From positions 62,001 to 126,000 of the forward strand of contig CAJMQN010000002.1 in assembly GCA_905215695.1 (NCBI GenBank): 64,000 nucleotides of DNA, given 5' to 3'. Every line of letters begins with the position of its first letter. Position 1 is the stretch's first letter. This DNA is from an uncultured bacterium (GTDB lineage Bacteria > Bacillota > Clostridia > Christensenellales > HGM11417). The notes beneath the pieces are model-generated. The model had not been told where the DNA came from, ran no database searches, and saw nothing but the letters and a program-made list of their open reading frames with translations. This document shows positions 6,795 to 15,213 of this stretch, piece by piece. Both the position numbers and the translations under genes were made by a program.

Positions 6795-9700
6795 TCAGAA
6801 CGGAAAGAGAGAAATTTGCTTGCCGAGAGATCTTTCCGAAGCCTTTTCACTCTGCACCTCGTCGGGAAGTTCGGCGATAAAATTGGAAGGCTTGCCGCCG
6901 TCGCTCACAATCAGTTCTTCCCGCGCCCGCGTCATACCCACATAGAAGAGGCGTCGCTCCTCCTCTTCGTCCGTGCCGCTTTCGGATACCATAGGCAAAA
7001 TTTTCTCCCTGACGCCGCAAAGAAATACCACGGGAAACTCGAGACCTTTCGAGCCGTGCAGCGTAACAAGCCGCACCGCGCCCGAACCTGCGCCGCATTC
7101 GGGCAGGCTGACGTCTCCCTCTCTGCCCATTCTCATTGCCTCGAGAAATTCCGCCATGTCCGCATAGTGCGCCGCGGCAATCAGCGTCTCAAATGCGGCG
7201 GATGCGATATGCAGATAGTCCCTCCACGCGGGGAGAATTTTCCGAGGTCTGTCGCCGAGTTTGGGCAAAAATTTCTCCTTTGCCAGAATATAGTTTTCTC
7301 TTCCGCCCAGAAAATCCGCGGCTTGGTTCTCCGCAGACCCGCCCGGCGCAAGCAATGCACCGAAGAAAGAGAGCGTTCCGCTCACTTCGGGCGCGTCCAA
7401 AAAATCCAGAGAACCCGATACCAGACATGGGATATCGTCATGCCGAAGGCAGCGTTCAATCGCGGCAATCTGACGGTGGGTGCGCGCAAGCACCGCGATG
7501 TCGCCGAACGCGCGGAACTTTTCCTCCCGCCCCCTGCCGAGCATATCCATTCCTCCGGTCATGCGCGCAATCTCTTTGGCGATAAAAATGCCCTCGGAAA
7601 GCTCGGAATCGCAGGAAACCGACCGCACCCGCACCCCGTCGGGCTGTTTCGCGTCCAACGCGCGTTCGCCCGAATTGTGCGATATAACATGCAGGGCGCT
7701 TGCGAGAATCTGCGGAGCAGAACGATAATTTTCCGTCAAGCGCACGGTAACTGCCTCGGGATAATCGGAGTGAAGACGGGCAAAGCAGTCGGACGCCGCG
7801 CCGCGAAAAGAATAGATCGCCTGATCGGGGTCGCCGATTGCAAAGAGCGTTCCGCTCTCCCCCAACCAATGTTTGACCAACTCATATTGCGCGGGATTGA
7901 CATCCTGAAATTCATCGACGAGAAGATGCCGGAACGCTCTTCTTTCCGCCCTGCGCGAGAGCGCCTCAAGAATCAAATCGTCAAAGTCGAGCACGCCCCT
8001 TTCCCGCAGCCTTTCGCTGTACGCCTCGATTGCCTCTCATTTCCCGTCGCCTTCCCGTTTTTATGCGCGGAAACCAGATTAAGAAATTTTTTCGGCGCAA
8101 GACCGAGCCCGAACTCGGAGACGACTTCTGTCGCGACCTTCAGCGACAGAGCGCGGTCGGCAAGCGCAAATTCCCCCTTCAAAAGGGAATAACAGACCGA
8201 ATGGAAGGTTCCGACGGTAATTTTGGACGCCTTTTTGCCCAATCGGGCAGTCAGGCGTTCTTTCATTTCCTCCGCCGCGCGAACCGTAAAGGTAACCGCG
8301 GTCATCTCGCTCGGCTTGATTCCTCGCTCAATCAAGCGCACAATGCGCTCCGTCAAAGTAAAGGTTTTTCCCGTACCCGGTCCCGCTATGACGGCGGTTA
8401 CCCGCGCCGTGCTGTCTGCGGCATTCTGCTGCGCCGCGTTCAGTCCGCGCGCCCCGCCTTTTGTTTCCGAAACTTCCGGAATCGCCGCCGGCTGCGCCTT
8501 CGGCAACACGCTGTCGGCAACGGCGGCGGCGACCTCTTCCAAAAAACAAAGCTGACCCTTGGAAGTGCGAAGCTCCTCGGGCGTAAAAAGTTCAATCTTT
8601 CCGTACTCTCCGTCATAGCCGGCGGTCTTGATGACCCGTCCCTCGCGTAGCCTGCGGATTCCCTCGGCAATCCGTTCTCCGCCGACCTTCTCAATATCCG
8701 AAAGAGCGCATGTGCGTAGAATTTCCGCTTCCGAACCCAAAGCGGAAAGCAATTTGAGATAGATTTGTTCTGTCTTTCCCGATGCCTCGGAAATGCCGAG
8801 AGAGGCGGCAACTGCTTCGGGAAGAGGAATCAAGTGCTCAAAATGCTTTGCGTTAGCAGGGATATAACCTTCTTCCCGCTCGGCAAGCTGTTCCAAGCGA
8901 TTGAGCACCCCCACCGTAATCTTTTTCCCACATATCGGACAACGACCGCCGTAAGCCAGTGTTTCCCGCGGCGTGAGCCGCAGATGACAGGCGCGGTGTC
9001 CGTCGAGATGATATTTGCCTTCTTCGGGGAAAAACTCAATGGTTCCTCCGAATCCTTCCCCTGTCTCAAGGGCGTGCTTGAGCGCGGGATAGGAGAGCGG
9101 ACCTTCAATTAGATTGCTTTCCCTGCCGAGTTTGGCGGGAGAATGCGCGTCGGAGTTTGAAATCATGGTGTAACCGTCAAGCCGACTCACCCGTCGGTTC
9201 ATCAGGGGGTCGGAGGAAAGCCCTGTTTCGAGCGCGCGGATATGTCCCGAAAGGTCGCCGAAACATTCTTCGATGCTGTCAAAGCCCGAGAACGCACCGA
9301 ACACCGAAAAGTGCGGCGTCCAGATATGCGCGGGCACAAAGATTGCGTCCGGGCAGACGTCCAGCGTGAGCGCGAGCAAATCTTTGGAAGAAATTCCGAG
9401 AATGGGTCTCCCGTCCGAACGGATATTGCCCACGGTTTCAAGTTTCAGAGCGAGCCGTTCCGCCGCGTCGAGCGAAGGCAATAGGATAAGATTGTGCACT
9501 TTACGCACCCGTCCGTCCTGCTTATAGATACAACTGATTTCCCCGGTGACGACAAAACGGGGTGTCTGCGGAAATTCGCAGAAATCCCTTCGCCGACAGA
9601 TATCCCTGACGCGATAGAGACCTTCCTCCGCGGGTTCAAGCGCGATTTCCATCTCCTCGCGCCAGGCGGGATGCGTAAAATCGCCCGTCCCAACCAGCCC

Positions 9701-9802
9701 GATGCCCTTGCGCCGCGCCCATAAATCGAGATTGGGAATGTCTCCGTTCTTGCTCGTCGCCCTCGAATATTTGGAATGAATGTGCAAATCCGCTATGTAC
9801 AT
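6795..9802 (-). pseudogene. Endonuclease Q-UvrD helicase fusion, frameshifted
   Basis: One gene of about 1,000 codons split by a frameshift near 8031-8040. The first frame (9802 to 7973) starts with a PHP phosphoesterase/nuclease domain: DLHIHSKYS (5-13), GTGDFTHP (38-45), GEIS (87-90), PAHIWTPHFS (157-166), SNSDAHS (215-221). A zinc-binding segment follows (CPICGKK near 288). This matches the endonuclease Q family (TIGR00375-like), whose archaeal members nick DNA at deaminated bases. UvrD begins with Walker A GPGTGKT (474-480). The second frame (to 6795) supplies LLVDEFQDV, GDPDQAIYSF, LTENYRS, LHGSKGLEF and VGMTRAREEL. An AGAG in the DNA could be a 2-base insertion. It is either a sequencing error or a recent mutation. 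Confidence 0.85.
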
Positions 9803-9835
9803 CGGGCAAAGACCCCCGCTTTGGTATTTTTTTCA

Positions 9836-10858
9836 TTATATCACTTTTTTGTATTTGGTTACAATCTTAAAACCTATCTTCCTATAATCTTTCGTAAACC
9901 CCGCTATATAGAAAAAAACAATATAGAGAAATACGGAGAAAAGCGTTAGGATTTGAGCATCCGAACTACCGTCCACACTCAAGACAGAGCTTGCCGCGAA
10001 CCATATCAAACCAAGCGCAATCAAAACCGTTTTCCCCGCTATACTTCGGCGACCTTTAAAAAACAAAACAACAAGAATAAAGACGACAAGACAGCTTCCT
10101 TCAAACATCCAAAGTACCCAATCCTGCACAACATAACCGAGTACATAGGGAAAGAAAATATAGCATGCCGTCAACATACAGCATCCCCAGACCGCAAAGG
10201 TAACCCAGTGCAGAACGCGATTTGTCATTCCCTCTTTCACAGACCAGAACACCGCAAAAAAGACGAAGGGAACAAATGCACCGCAGATAACAAGCATCAC
10301 GGGCGAAGCAGGAAGCATAAAAACGATCAGTAACCAACAGCCCGCCGCAATCCAAAACAGAACGGACAAAAGATTATCGGGACGAAGCTCGCGCTTGCGC
10401 TTCGGGTTAGAGGAAACCGTTGTCTGCTCAGAGTTAGGTTCCGAAAACAGAGCGGCAGCGTCCGTGCGGTTGGTCCGATAGGGCACCTGAATTTCTCTGT
10501 TTTTTGAAATCGCCGCAAGGCAGCAAATCCCGTAGAGATCTCCCCCAAAGAGGAAGAGCGTTTCAAACACAGCGCTCCCGCCTATAGAGGAAATGAGTCC
10601 GAACAAAAAAAGGATCGCCACTCCGACGAAATAGACCACCCGACCTCTCCGTATCTCATCGGGTTCCTCCTTCGCAGGACAAAACACGAGAGAAGCCGTG
10701 ATGAGAAAGGTCAGCGAGAACGCAAGCTGTAAATAGAGGAGCGCAGGAATCTTTTCGGTAAAAAAGGAATTTTTGAAAAATAATGAATTTCGCAAAATCC
10801 GAAAAAATACTTGACAAGGAAGATGCTTTGGAATAAACTGTATATACAGTATATGCAC
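9836..10858 (-). CDS. Multi-pass membrane protein of unknown function
   Basis: Up to 340 residues with about eight hydrophobic segments, in two blocks separated by a polar stretch (roughly residues 115-160, with KRKREL near 153). No family is recognised. The start is uncertain. The outermost GTG at 10858 overlaps the promoter of the divergent ABC operon and lacks a ribosome site, a TTG at 10795 also lacks one, and no ATG occurs before the first block. Either initiation is unusual or the 5' end is damaged. The C-terminal tail is basic (KIVTKYKK). It stands alone downstream of the divergent promoter region. Confidence 0.5.
   Translation of the reverse strand: MHILYIQFIPKHLPCQVFFRILRNSLFFKNSFFTEKIPALLYLQLAFSLTFLITASLVFCPAKEEPDEIRRGRVVYFVGVAILFLFGLISSIGGSAVFETLFLFGGDLYGICCLAAISKNREIQVPYRTNRTDAAALFSEPNSEQTTVSSNPKRKRELRPDNLLSVLFWIAAGCWLLIVFMLPASPVMLVICGAFVPFVFFAVFWSVKEGMTNRVLHWVTFAVWGCCMLTACYIFFPYVLGYVVQDWVLWMFEGSCLVVFILVVLFFKGRRSIAGKTVLIALGLIWFAASSVLSVDGSSDAQILTLFSVFLYIVFFYIAGFTKDYRKIGFKIVTKYKKVI
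10811..10850 (+). promoter_or_regulatory. Promoter with palindromic GntR operator
   Basis: TTGACA (10811-10816), 17 bases, TAAACT (10834-10839). A perfect 14-bp palindrome ACTGTATATACAGT occupies 10837-10850, overlapping the -10 and the expected start point. This is a good operator candidate for the YtrA-type regulator encoded as third gene of the same operon. Confidence 0.75.
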
Positions 10859-10882
10859 AGTGAATACGGAGGAACACTCAAA

Positions 10883-11728
10883 TTGTTGGAAGTAAAAAAT
10901 TTATGCAAGGACTACGGCAGCTTTGCGCTCCGGGACGTCTCCTTCACACTGCCGAGAGGATACATTATGGGATTCATCGGCATGAACGGAGCGGGCAAGT
11001 CCACTACTTTAAAATCGATTCTGAACATCGTGCGTCCGGACAGCGGAAGCGTGCACATCTTCGGCAAAGACATGGCGACGGACGAACTCGAAATCAAACA
11101 GAAGGTAAGTTTTACGTTGGGCGCTTTCGACTATTACCCGAACGCCGCGCTCTGTAAAATCGCGGATGTCTATCGAAAATTTTACAGAGAATGGAGCGGC
11201 GACGCTTACCGCGGATACCTCGACACCTTCGGGTTGGACGAAAAAAAGAAGGTGCGGGAGCTTTCCGCGGGCATGAAGGTCAAGTTTGCGCTCGCCCTCG
11301 CCCTCTCGCACAACGCGGAACTCTTTCTCTTTGACGAGCCGACGAGCGGGCTCGACCCCATTGCGCGGAACGAACTCCTCGACATCTTCCAAAGCATTGT
11401 GGAGGACGGGCAAAAGAGCATTCTGTTCTCCACCCATATCACCTCCGACCTCGACAAATGCGCGGACTATATCGTCTTTATCCGGGAGGGCAACATCATC
11501 GCGGAATCCACCAAGGACGACCTCATCGCAAATCATGCCCTGCTCGCGGGGCGGAAAGCCGACCTCACCGAGGATTTGAAGGCGCGCCTGATCTCCTATA
11601 AGGCGCACGGGCTCGGTTTTACCGGGCTGATACGCAGGGCAGACCTGCGCCCGGGAGACGCGCCCGAAATCTCCGCGCCCAATCTCGAGGACATCATGGT
11701 TTACTACAACCGGGAGGAACGCAAATGA
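10883..11728 (+). CDS. ABC transporter ATPase (YtrB-like)
   Basis: The ATP-hydrolysing subunit of an ABC-2 type exporter, 281 residues from TTG at 10883. That start is chosen because GGAGGA (10868-10873) stands 9 bases upstream; an earlier in-frame ATG (10853) lies before the ribosome site. Walker A is GMNGAGKST, the signature is ELSAGMKVKF (unusual SAG rather than SGG), and Walker B is LFLFDEPTSGLDP followed by the H-loop STHI. The stop overlaps the permease start as ATGA. The set of ATPase, membrane protein and GntR regulator resembles ytr-type operons that respond to cell-envelope stress in Bacillus. Substrate unknown. Confidence 0.85.
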   Translation: MLEVKNLCKDYGSFALRDVSFTLPRGYIMGFIGMNGAGKSTTLKSILNIVRPDSGSVHIFGKDMATDELEIKQKVSFTLGAFDYYPNAALCKIADVYRKFYREWSGDAYRGYLDTFGLDEKKKVRELSAGMKVKFALALALSHNAELFLFDEPTSGLDPIARNELLDIFQSIVEDGQKSILFSTHITSDLDKCADYIVFIREGNIIAESTKDDLIANHALLAGRKADLTEDLKARLISYKAHGLGFTGLIRRADLRPGDAPEISAPNLEDIMVYYNREERK

Positions 11729-12375
11729 AGGCTTTTTTGTACAAGGAATGGAAACTCACCCTCTCGCCGAGCTTTTTACTCTTTACCGCGCTCGCCGCGC
11801 TCGTACTCGTGCCGAATTACCCGGCAATCGTGGGCGTAGGATTCGTATTTCAGGGAATTTATCTCTATTTCACCCTCGCAAGGGGCAACCGCGACACGGA
11901 ATTTTCGCTTATTCTCCCCATCTCCCGACGGAGCATTGTCAAGGGTAAGATGACGGTCGTCGCCATTCTCGAACTGACCCAGCTCGCCGCCGCGGCGGTA
12001 TTCGCACTTGTCGCAGACTTTGTACTTTGGAAGACAGGCAATCCCGTCTTTATCGACCCGAATTTCGCCTTTTTCGGAATCGCGCTCCTCGGCTTTGCGG
12101 TCTTTCATCTCGTGTTCTTCCCATGGGTCTTCGGGCGGTATGCAAAACCCGGTCTCCCGCTCGTTGTAGGTCTGCTTGCTTTCTGCGGCGCGTATGCCCT
12201 CTTTGAAATTCTCGTGCACGCGATTCCCGCGCTTGGCACTGCGCTCGATTCGCTCGCGGTTTCCGCTATCCATTGGCGTCTCATACTCTTTGCGGCGGGC
12301 GGGGCGGCGTATGCGCTCTCCCTTCCCCTTTCCTTCCGAATGAGCGCCGAAAAATTCGAAAGGGCGAGTCTATGA
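11725..12375 (+). CDS. ABC-2 type transporter permease
   Basis: A 216-residue integral membrane protein with about six transmembrane segments, beginning with MKAFLYKEWKLTL, a typical cytoplasmic start of ABC-2 permeases. A cytoplasmic segment NRDTEFSLILPISRR (near residues 55-69) matches the conserved coupling region of the ABC2 family. It is translationally coupled to the ATPase (4-base overlap) and is followed after one base by the GntR regulator. It should form the membrane channel of the exporter. Whether it exports peptides, lipids or antibiotics is not visible. Confidence 0.8.
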   Translation: MKAFLYKEWKLTLSPSFLLFTALAALVLVPNYPAIVGVGFVFQGIYLYFTLARGNRDTEFSLILPISRRSIVKGKMTVVAILELTQLAAAAVFALVADFVLWKTGNPVFIDPNFAFFGIALLGFAVFHLVFFPWVFGRYAKPGLPLVVGLLAFCGAYALFEILVHAIPALGTALDSLAVSAIHWRLILFAAGGAAYALSLPLSFRMSAEKFERASL

Positions 12376-12376
12376 C

Positions 12377-12748
12377 ATGGACATTGTCATCAACGTTAAG
12401 AGCGGTACGCCCATTTACGAACAGATTTTCCGCCAAATTTCCGCACAGATTCTAAACGGCGAGCTGAATGCGGACGAATGTCTGCCCTCCATTCGAACCG
12501 TCGCACGGGAACTCGGAATCAGTATCATCACGGTCAAGAGCGCCTACGAACAGCTCGAACACAACGGCTATATCTATACGCAGGCGGGAAAAGGCTGTTT
12601 CGTGTGTCCTCAATCCTCAAGCAGGCTCATCGACAAAAAGTTTTCGCTCGCGGAGCAAAAACTGCAAAGTGCAATCGAGGAGTGTTCGGCGCTCGGACTC
12701 TCCCCCGACGAGACTGCCGGACTGTTTCAAAAATTGATTGAAAAATAA
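12377..12748 (+). CDS. GntR-family regulator, YtrA type
   Basis: A 123-residue repressor. Residues 1-75 form a GntR winged helix (PIYEQIFRQI, LPSIRTVARELGISIITVKSAYEQL, GKGCFV), and only a short helical tail follows, as in the YtrA subfamily. The gene is last in the ABC exporter operon. Autoregulation through the palindrome ACTGTATATACAGT in the operon promoter is inferred from position and symmetry. The effector is unknown; relatives respond to envelope-active antibiotics. Confidence 0.85.
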   Translation: MDIVINVKSGTPIYEQIFRQISAQILNGELNADECLPSIRTVARELGISIITVKSAYEQLEHNGYIYTQAGKGCFVCPQSSSRLIDKKFSLAEQKLQSAIEECSALGLSPDETAGLFQKLIEK

Positions 12749-12752
12749 AAAA

Positions 12753-12776
12753 AGACCGCCTCTGTGGAGGCGGTCT
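12753..12776. terminator. Bidirectional terminator
   Basis: A perfect 10-bp stem AGACCGCCTC (12753-12762) and GAGGCGGTCT (12767-12776) with loop TGTG. It is followed by seven T on the minus strand and by CTTGCTTTTT on the plus strand. It separates the GntR operon from the convergent glycogen operon. Confidence 0.85.
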
Positions 12777-12784
12777 CTTGCTTT

Positions 12785-13309
12785 TTAGGCGTTGCCCTTG
12801 CTCGACGCATACTCAAGGAGCACCTTCAAGACCTTGATATGCGTCTTTTCGTCCTCTATGATGCGATCGATAACGCGGTTGATTCCCTCGTCGTCGATAC
12901 GTGCGTTGATGTAGCGGTAATAATCGATAGCGGCATACTCGTTCTCGATATCGATATTGAGGAGTTTTACGAGGTCGGTCTCATAGTTGACCGCGGACGC
13001 GCTGTAAATCTGCCGCCTGCGCCCCGCAAAAATCGGGGTGCTTCCGAGCTTGTAGAGCATTTCGCCGAGCATCTCGAGATGATGCATCTCCACAATTCCG
13101 ATCTTCATGAGCGCGGCGGCGACCCGCTCGTCGCTCTCGTCCTTGACGAAATGCTGAAAGCTGTACTGCAAAACCGCCGTCAGTTCGCTCTCCCGCCCGG
13201 CGTACGCCTCCGAAATCATGGACGCGTAATTATAATTCTTCTCCGAAACGACGATTTCGGGATAGGGCTCGTGTGCCTGAAACAACAGATTTTCAAAAAT
13301 GTCTTCCAT
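12785..13309 (-). CDS. Ferritin-like di-iron protein
   Basis: A 174-residue four-helix protein of the ferritin-like superfamily. Likely metal ligands are the E residues and E-x-x-H pairs in ESELTAVLQYSFQ, IVEMHHLEMLGEML, DIENEYAAIDYYR and IIEDEKTHIKVLK. The pattern resembles rubrerythrin or manganese-catalase relatives, but there is no rubredoxin domain. The ATG at 13309 follows a strong GGGAGG. It is the last gene of the minus-strand glycogen cluster and ends just before the terminator at 12753-12776. Roles in peroxide or iron handling are plausible from the family; the exact activity is not determined. Confidence 0.7.
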   Translation of the reverse strand: MEDIFENLLFQAHEPYPEIVVSEKNYNYASMISEAYAGRESELTAVLQYSFQHFVKDESDERVAAALMKIGIVEMHHLEMLGEMLYKLGSTPIFAGRRRQIYSASAVNYETDLVKLLNIDIENEYAAIDYYRYINARIDDEGINRVIDRIIEDEKTHIKVLKVLLEYASSKGNA

Positions 13310-13358
13310 CTGAAACCTCCCAATACACTGTTCATAGTATATGAGAGATTTCCGGGGT

Positions 13359-15164
13359 TCATGACTGAAAAACGCCTTCCGCAGCCTGTCCGCCCGCGGG
13401 AATTTTCAATCCGCGGAATACCACGTCCTCATTGGACTCGTTCACGCCGAACAGCCGTCCCGCGCGGGAAAAGACGAATACCTTTTGGGTACAGAATTCG
13501 GTGCGGTACTCCCCTTTTATGAGTTCGGGAAGTTTCGTCCGCGCATCCGCGAGCCGCCGATAGAAGGCGAGCATCGGACTTGTCTCCGTCTCCCGCCAGC
13601 GGAATCCGCCGCGGTTGAAAGGATCTTCCGCGCCCTGCATACCGATTTCGTCCCCGTAATAGATACAGGGATTTCCGAAGAGGAAGAATTGCAGAAAAGC
13701 CGCGCACCTCTGCCGCCGCAATCCCTCCTCTAACTCTGCGCCCGAGAGCAGAACCTCCGCCCTCGCCGCGCGGGGAAGTAATTTCGTGTCCCGCATGAGC
13801 GCGGTGGAGAGTCTCGCGGTGTCGTGGGTGGAAAGAATGTTCATCAGATTGTCCAAAACGCACTTGGGATAGTGGTCGCAGAGTTCCCGGACGCAGGTCT
13901 CGAGGCTATGGAAATCCGAACGCTTTACGCTCTCGACGATCGCGTCCCGCAGAGGATAATTCATCACGCTGTCCAGCTCCCGCCCCAAAAAGTACTGCCG
14001 CCGTTTTCCGTAGGCGACTTTCTCCGAGGCGTCCTCCCAAACCTCCCCGATGAGCAGTTTTCCGGGATAACGGGCGAGCCGTTCCCGAATCTTTTTGACA
14101 AAGCGGTCGGGAAGCTCGTCCACGACGTCCAGCCGGAACCCGTCCACGCCCTCTGAAAGCCAGCGGTCCAGCACGCCCCCGTCCCCCGCGATGAAGGTTT
14201 CGAAATCCTCCGAATCCCGCACCGCAGGCAGGGTTTCGATGCCCCACCAACTCCGATATTTTTGGGGAAACGAAAGAAATTCGTACCAAGGGAAATATTT
14301 TGATTCCCGGCTCTGAAACGCCCCGGGTTCGAGGTACGCCCCGTAGCGGTTGAAATACCTGCTGTCGTCCCCCGTGTGGTTGAATACGCCGTCCAAAACG
14401 ATTCTCATGCCCCGCGCGTGCGCGGCGGCGACCAGCCGGCGGAAGGCGGCGAGCCCGCCGTACCCCTCGTCGATTTTCTCGTAATCTCCCGTGTCGTACT
14501 TGTGGTTGGAGACCGCCTCGAAGATCGGCGAAAGATAGAGAACCCCCACCCGCAGGCTCTCGAGATACCCGAGCTTCTCCGTGACCCCGTCCAGCGTCCC
14601 CCCGAAGAAGTCGTTGTTTAAAATCCTTCCCGCCCCGTCCGGCAGATAGTCGGGGGTCTCCTCCCAATCCGCGTGAAAGCGTCTCTTTCGGGCGGGATTG
14701 CCGAAACTCTCCCCTTGCACCGCAGGTCTTGCCGAAAGAGGGCGGAAGAATCTATCTACAAATATGTGATACATGACGGTGCCCCGGAACCATTCGCACC
14801 CGCCAAAATCCGCCTCGTGCACGGTAAGCGCAAAGCTCGCCTCGCTCCAGAGCGCGCCCCTGCCGTCCTCCCCCCGTCCGGCAAAGAAGGTTTCCCCGCC
14901 CGCGCACACCGCAAAGCGGTAGAAATACAGTCCGCAGGACAGTCCGGAGAGCGAAATCCGAAAGCGCACCCGTCCGCCCTCGTAGGCGTCGAAGGCGGCG
15001 CGGTGCCAAACGGGAATTTCTCCGTCCTTGGTCAGCACGACAAAGGCGGAGTCATAGAACTTTTCATCCGAAATCTGAAATTGCAGGGTGACCGTCTCCC
15101 CTGTCGCCGCCGCCCCGCAGGGCTGTTTGCAGGCGGAAGAGAGCGGGTCGAAAAAGAATTCCAA
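13359..15164 (-). CDS. GH13 alpha-amylase/neopullulanase-like hydrolase
   Basis: A 601-residue glycoside hydrolase family 13 enzyme that probably trims alpha-glucans. An N-terminal beta-sandwich (about 1-125) precedes the catalytic barrel. The four GH13 motifs are DGVFNHTG (258-265), DGFRLDVVDE with nucleophile D346, LIGEVW with acid E374, and STHDT with the third carboxylate. No signal peptide is seen, so it acts in the cytoplasm. This fits the neighbouring glycogen phosphorylase, which leaves limit dextrins. The start is TTG at 15164; its leader lies in a 25-bp duplication of the end of glgP. Confidence 0.85.
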   Translation of the reverse strand: MEFFFDPLSSACKQPCGAAATGETVTLQFQISDEKFYDSAFVVLTKDGEIPVWHRAAFDAYEGGRVRFRISLSGLSCGLYFYRFAVCAGGETFFAGRGEDGRGALWSEASFALTVHEADFGGCEWFRGTVMYHIFVDRFFRPLSARPAVQGESFGNPARKRRFHADWEETPDYLPDGAGRILNNDFFGGTLDGVTEKLGYLESLRVGVLYLSPIFEAVSNHKYDTGDYEKIDEGYGGLAAFRRLVAAAHARGMRIVLDGVFNHTGDDSRYFNRYGAYLEPGAFQSRESKYFPWYEFLSFPQKYRSWWGIETLPAVRDSEDFETFIAGDGGVLDRWLSEGVDGFRLDVVDELPDRFVKKIRERLARYPGKLLIGEVWEDASEKVAYGKRRQYFLGRELDSVMNYPLRDAIVESVKRSDFHSLETCVRELCDHYPKCVLDNLMNILSTHDTARLSTALMRDTKLLPRAARAEVLLSGAELEEGLRRQRCAAFLQFFLFGNPCIYYGDEIGMQGAEDPFNRGGFRWRETETSPMLAFYRRLADARTKLPELIKGEYRTEFCTQKVFVFSRAGRLFGVNESNEDVVFRGLKIPAGGQAAEGVFQS

Positions 15165-15213
15165 AATTTACTTTCTTTGAACCTTGACAAAATTACTCTT
15201 TCCGAACCTTGAC
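15163..15213 (-). repeat. 25-bp tandem duplication at glgP/GH13 junction
   Basis: Two adjacent copies with a 25-base period carry GAACCTTGAC on the plus strand at 15179-15188 and 15204-15213. The first copy in transcription order holds the last glgP codons and stop; the second forms the leader of the GH13 gene. Copies differ at a few positions. Confidence 0.7.

Noticed and set aside
7988..7994. Separate helicase gene starting at an internal codon near 7994
   Set aside because: It would lack Walker A, and the upstream frame supplies exactly the missing helicase motifs, so a frameshifted single gene is the better reading.
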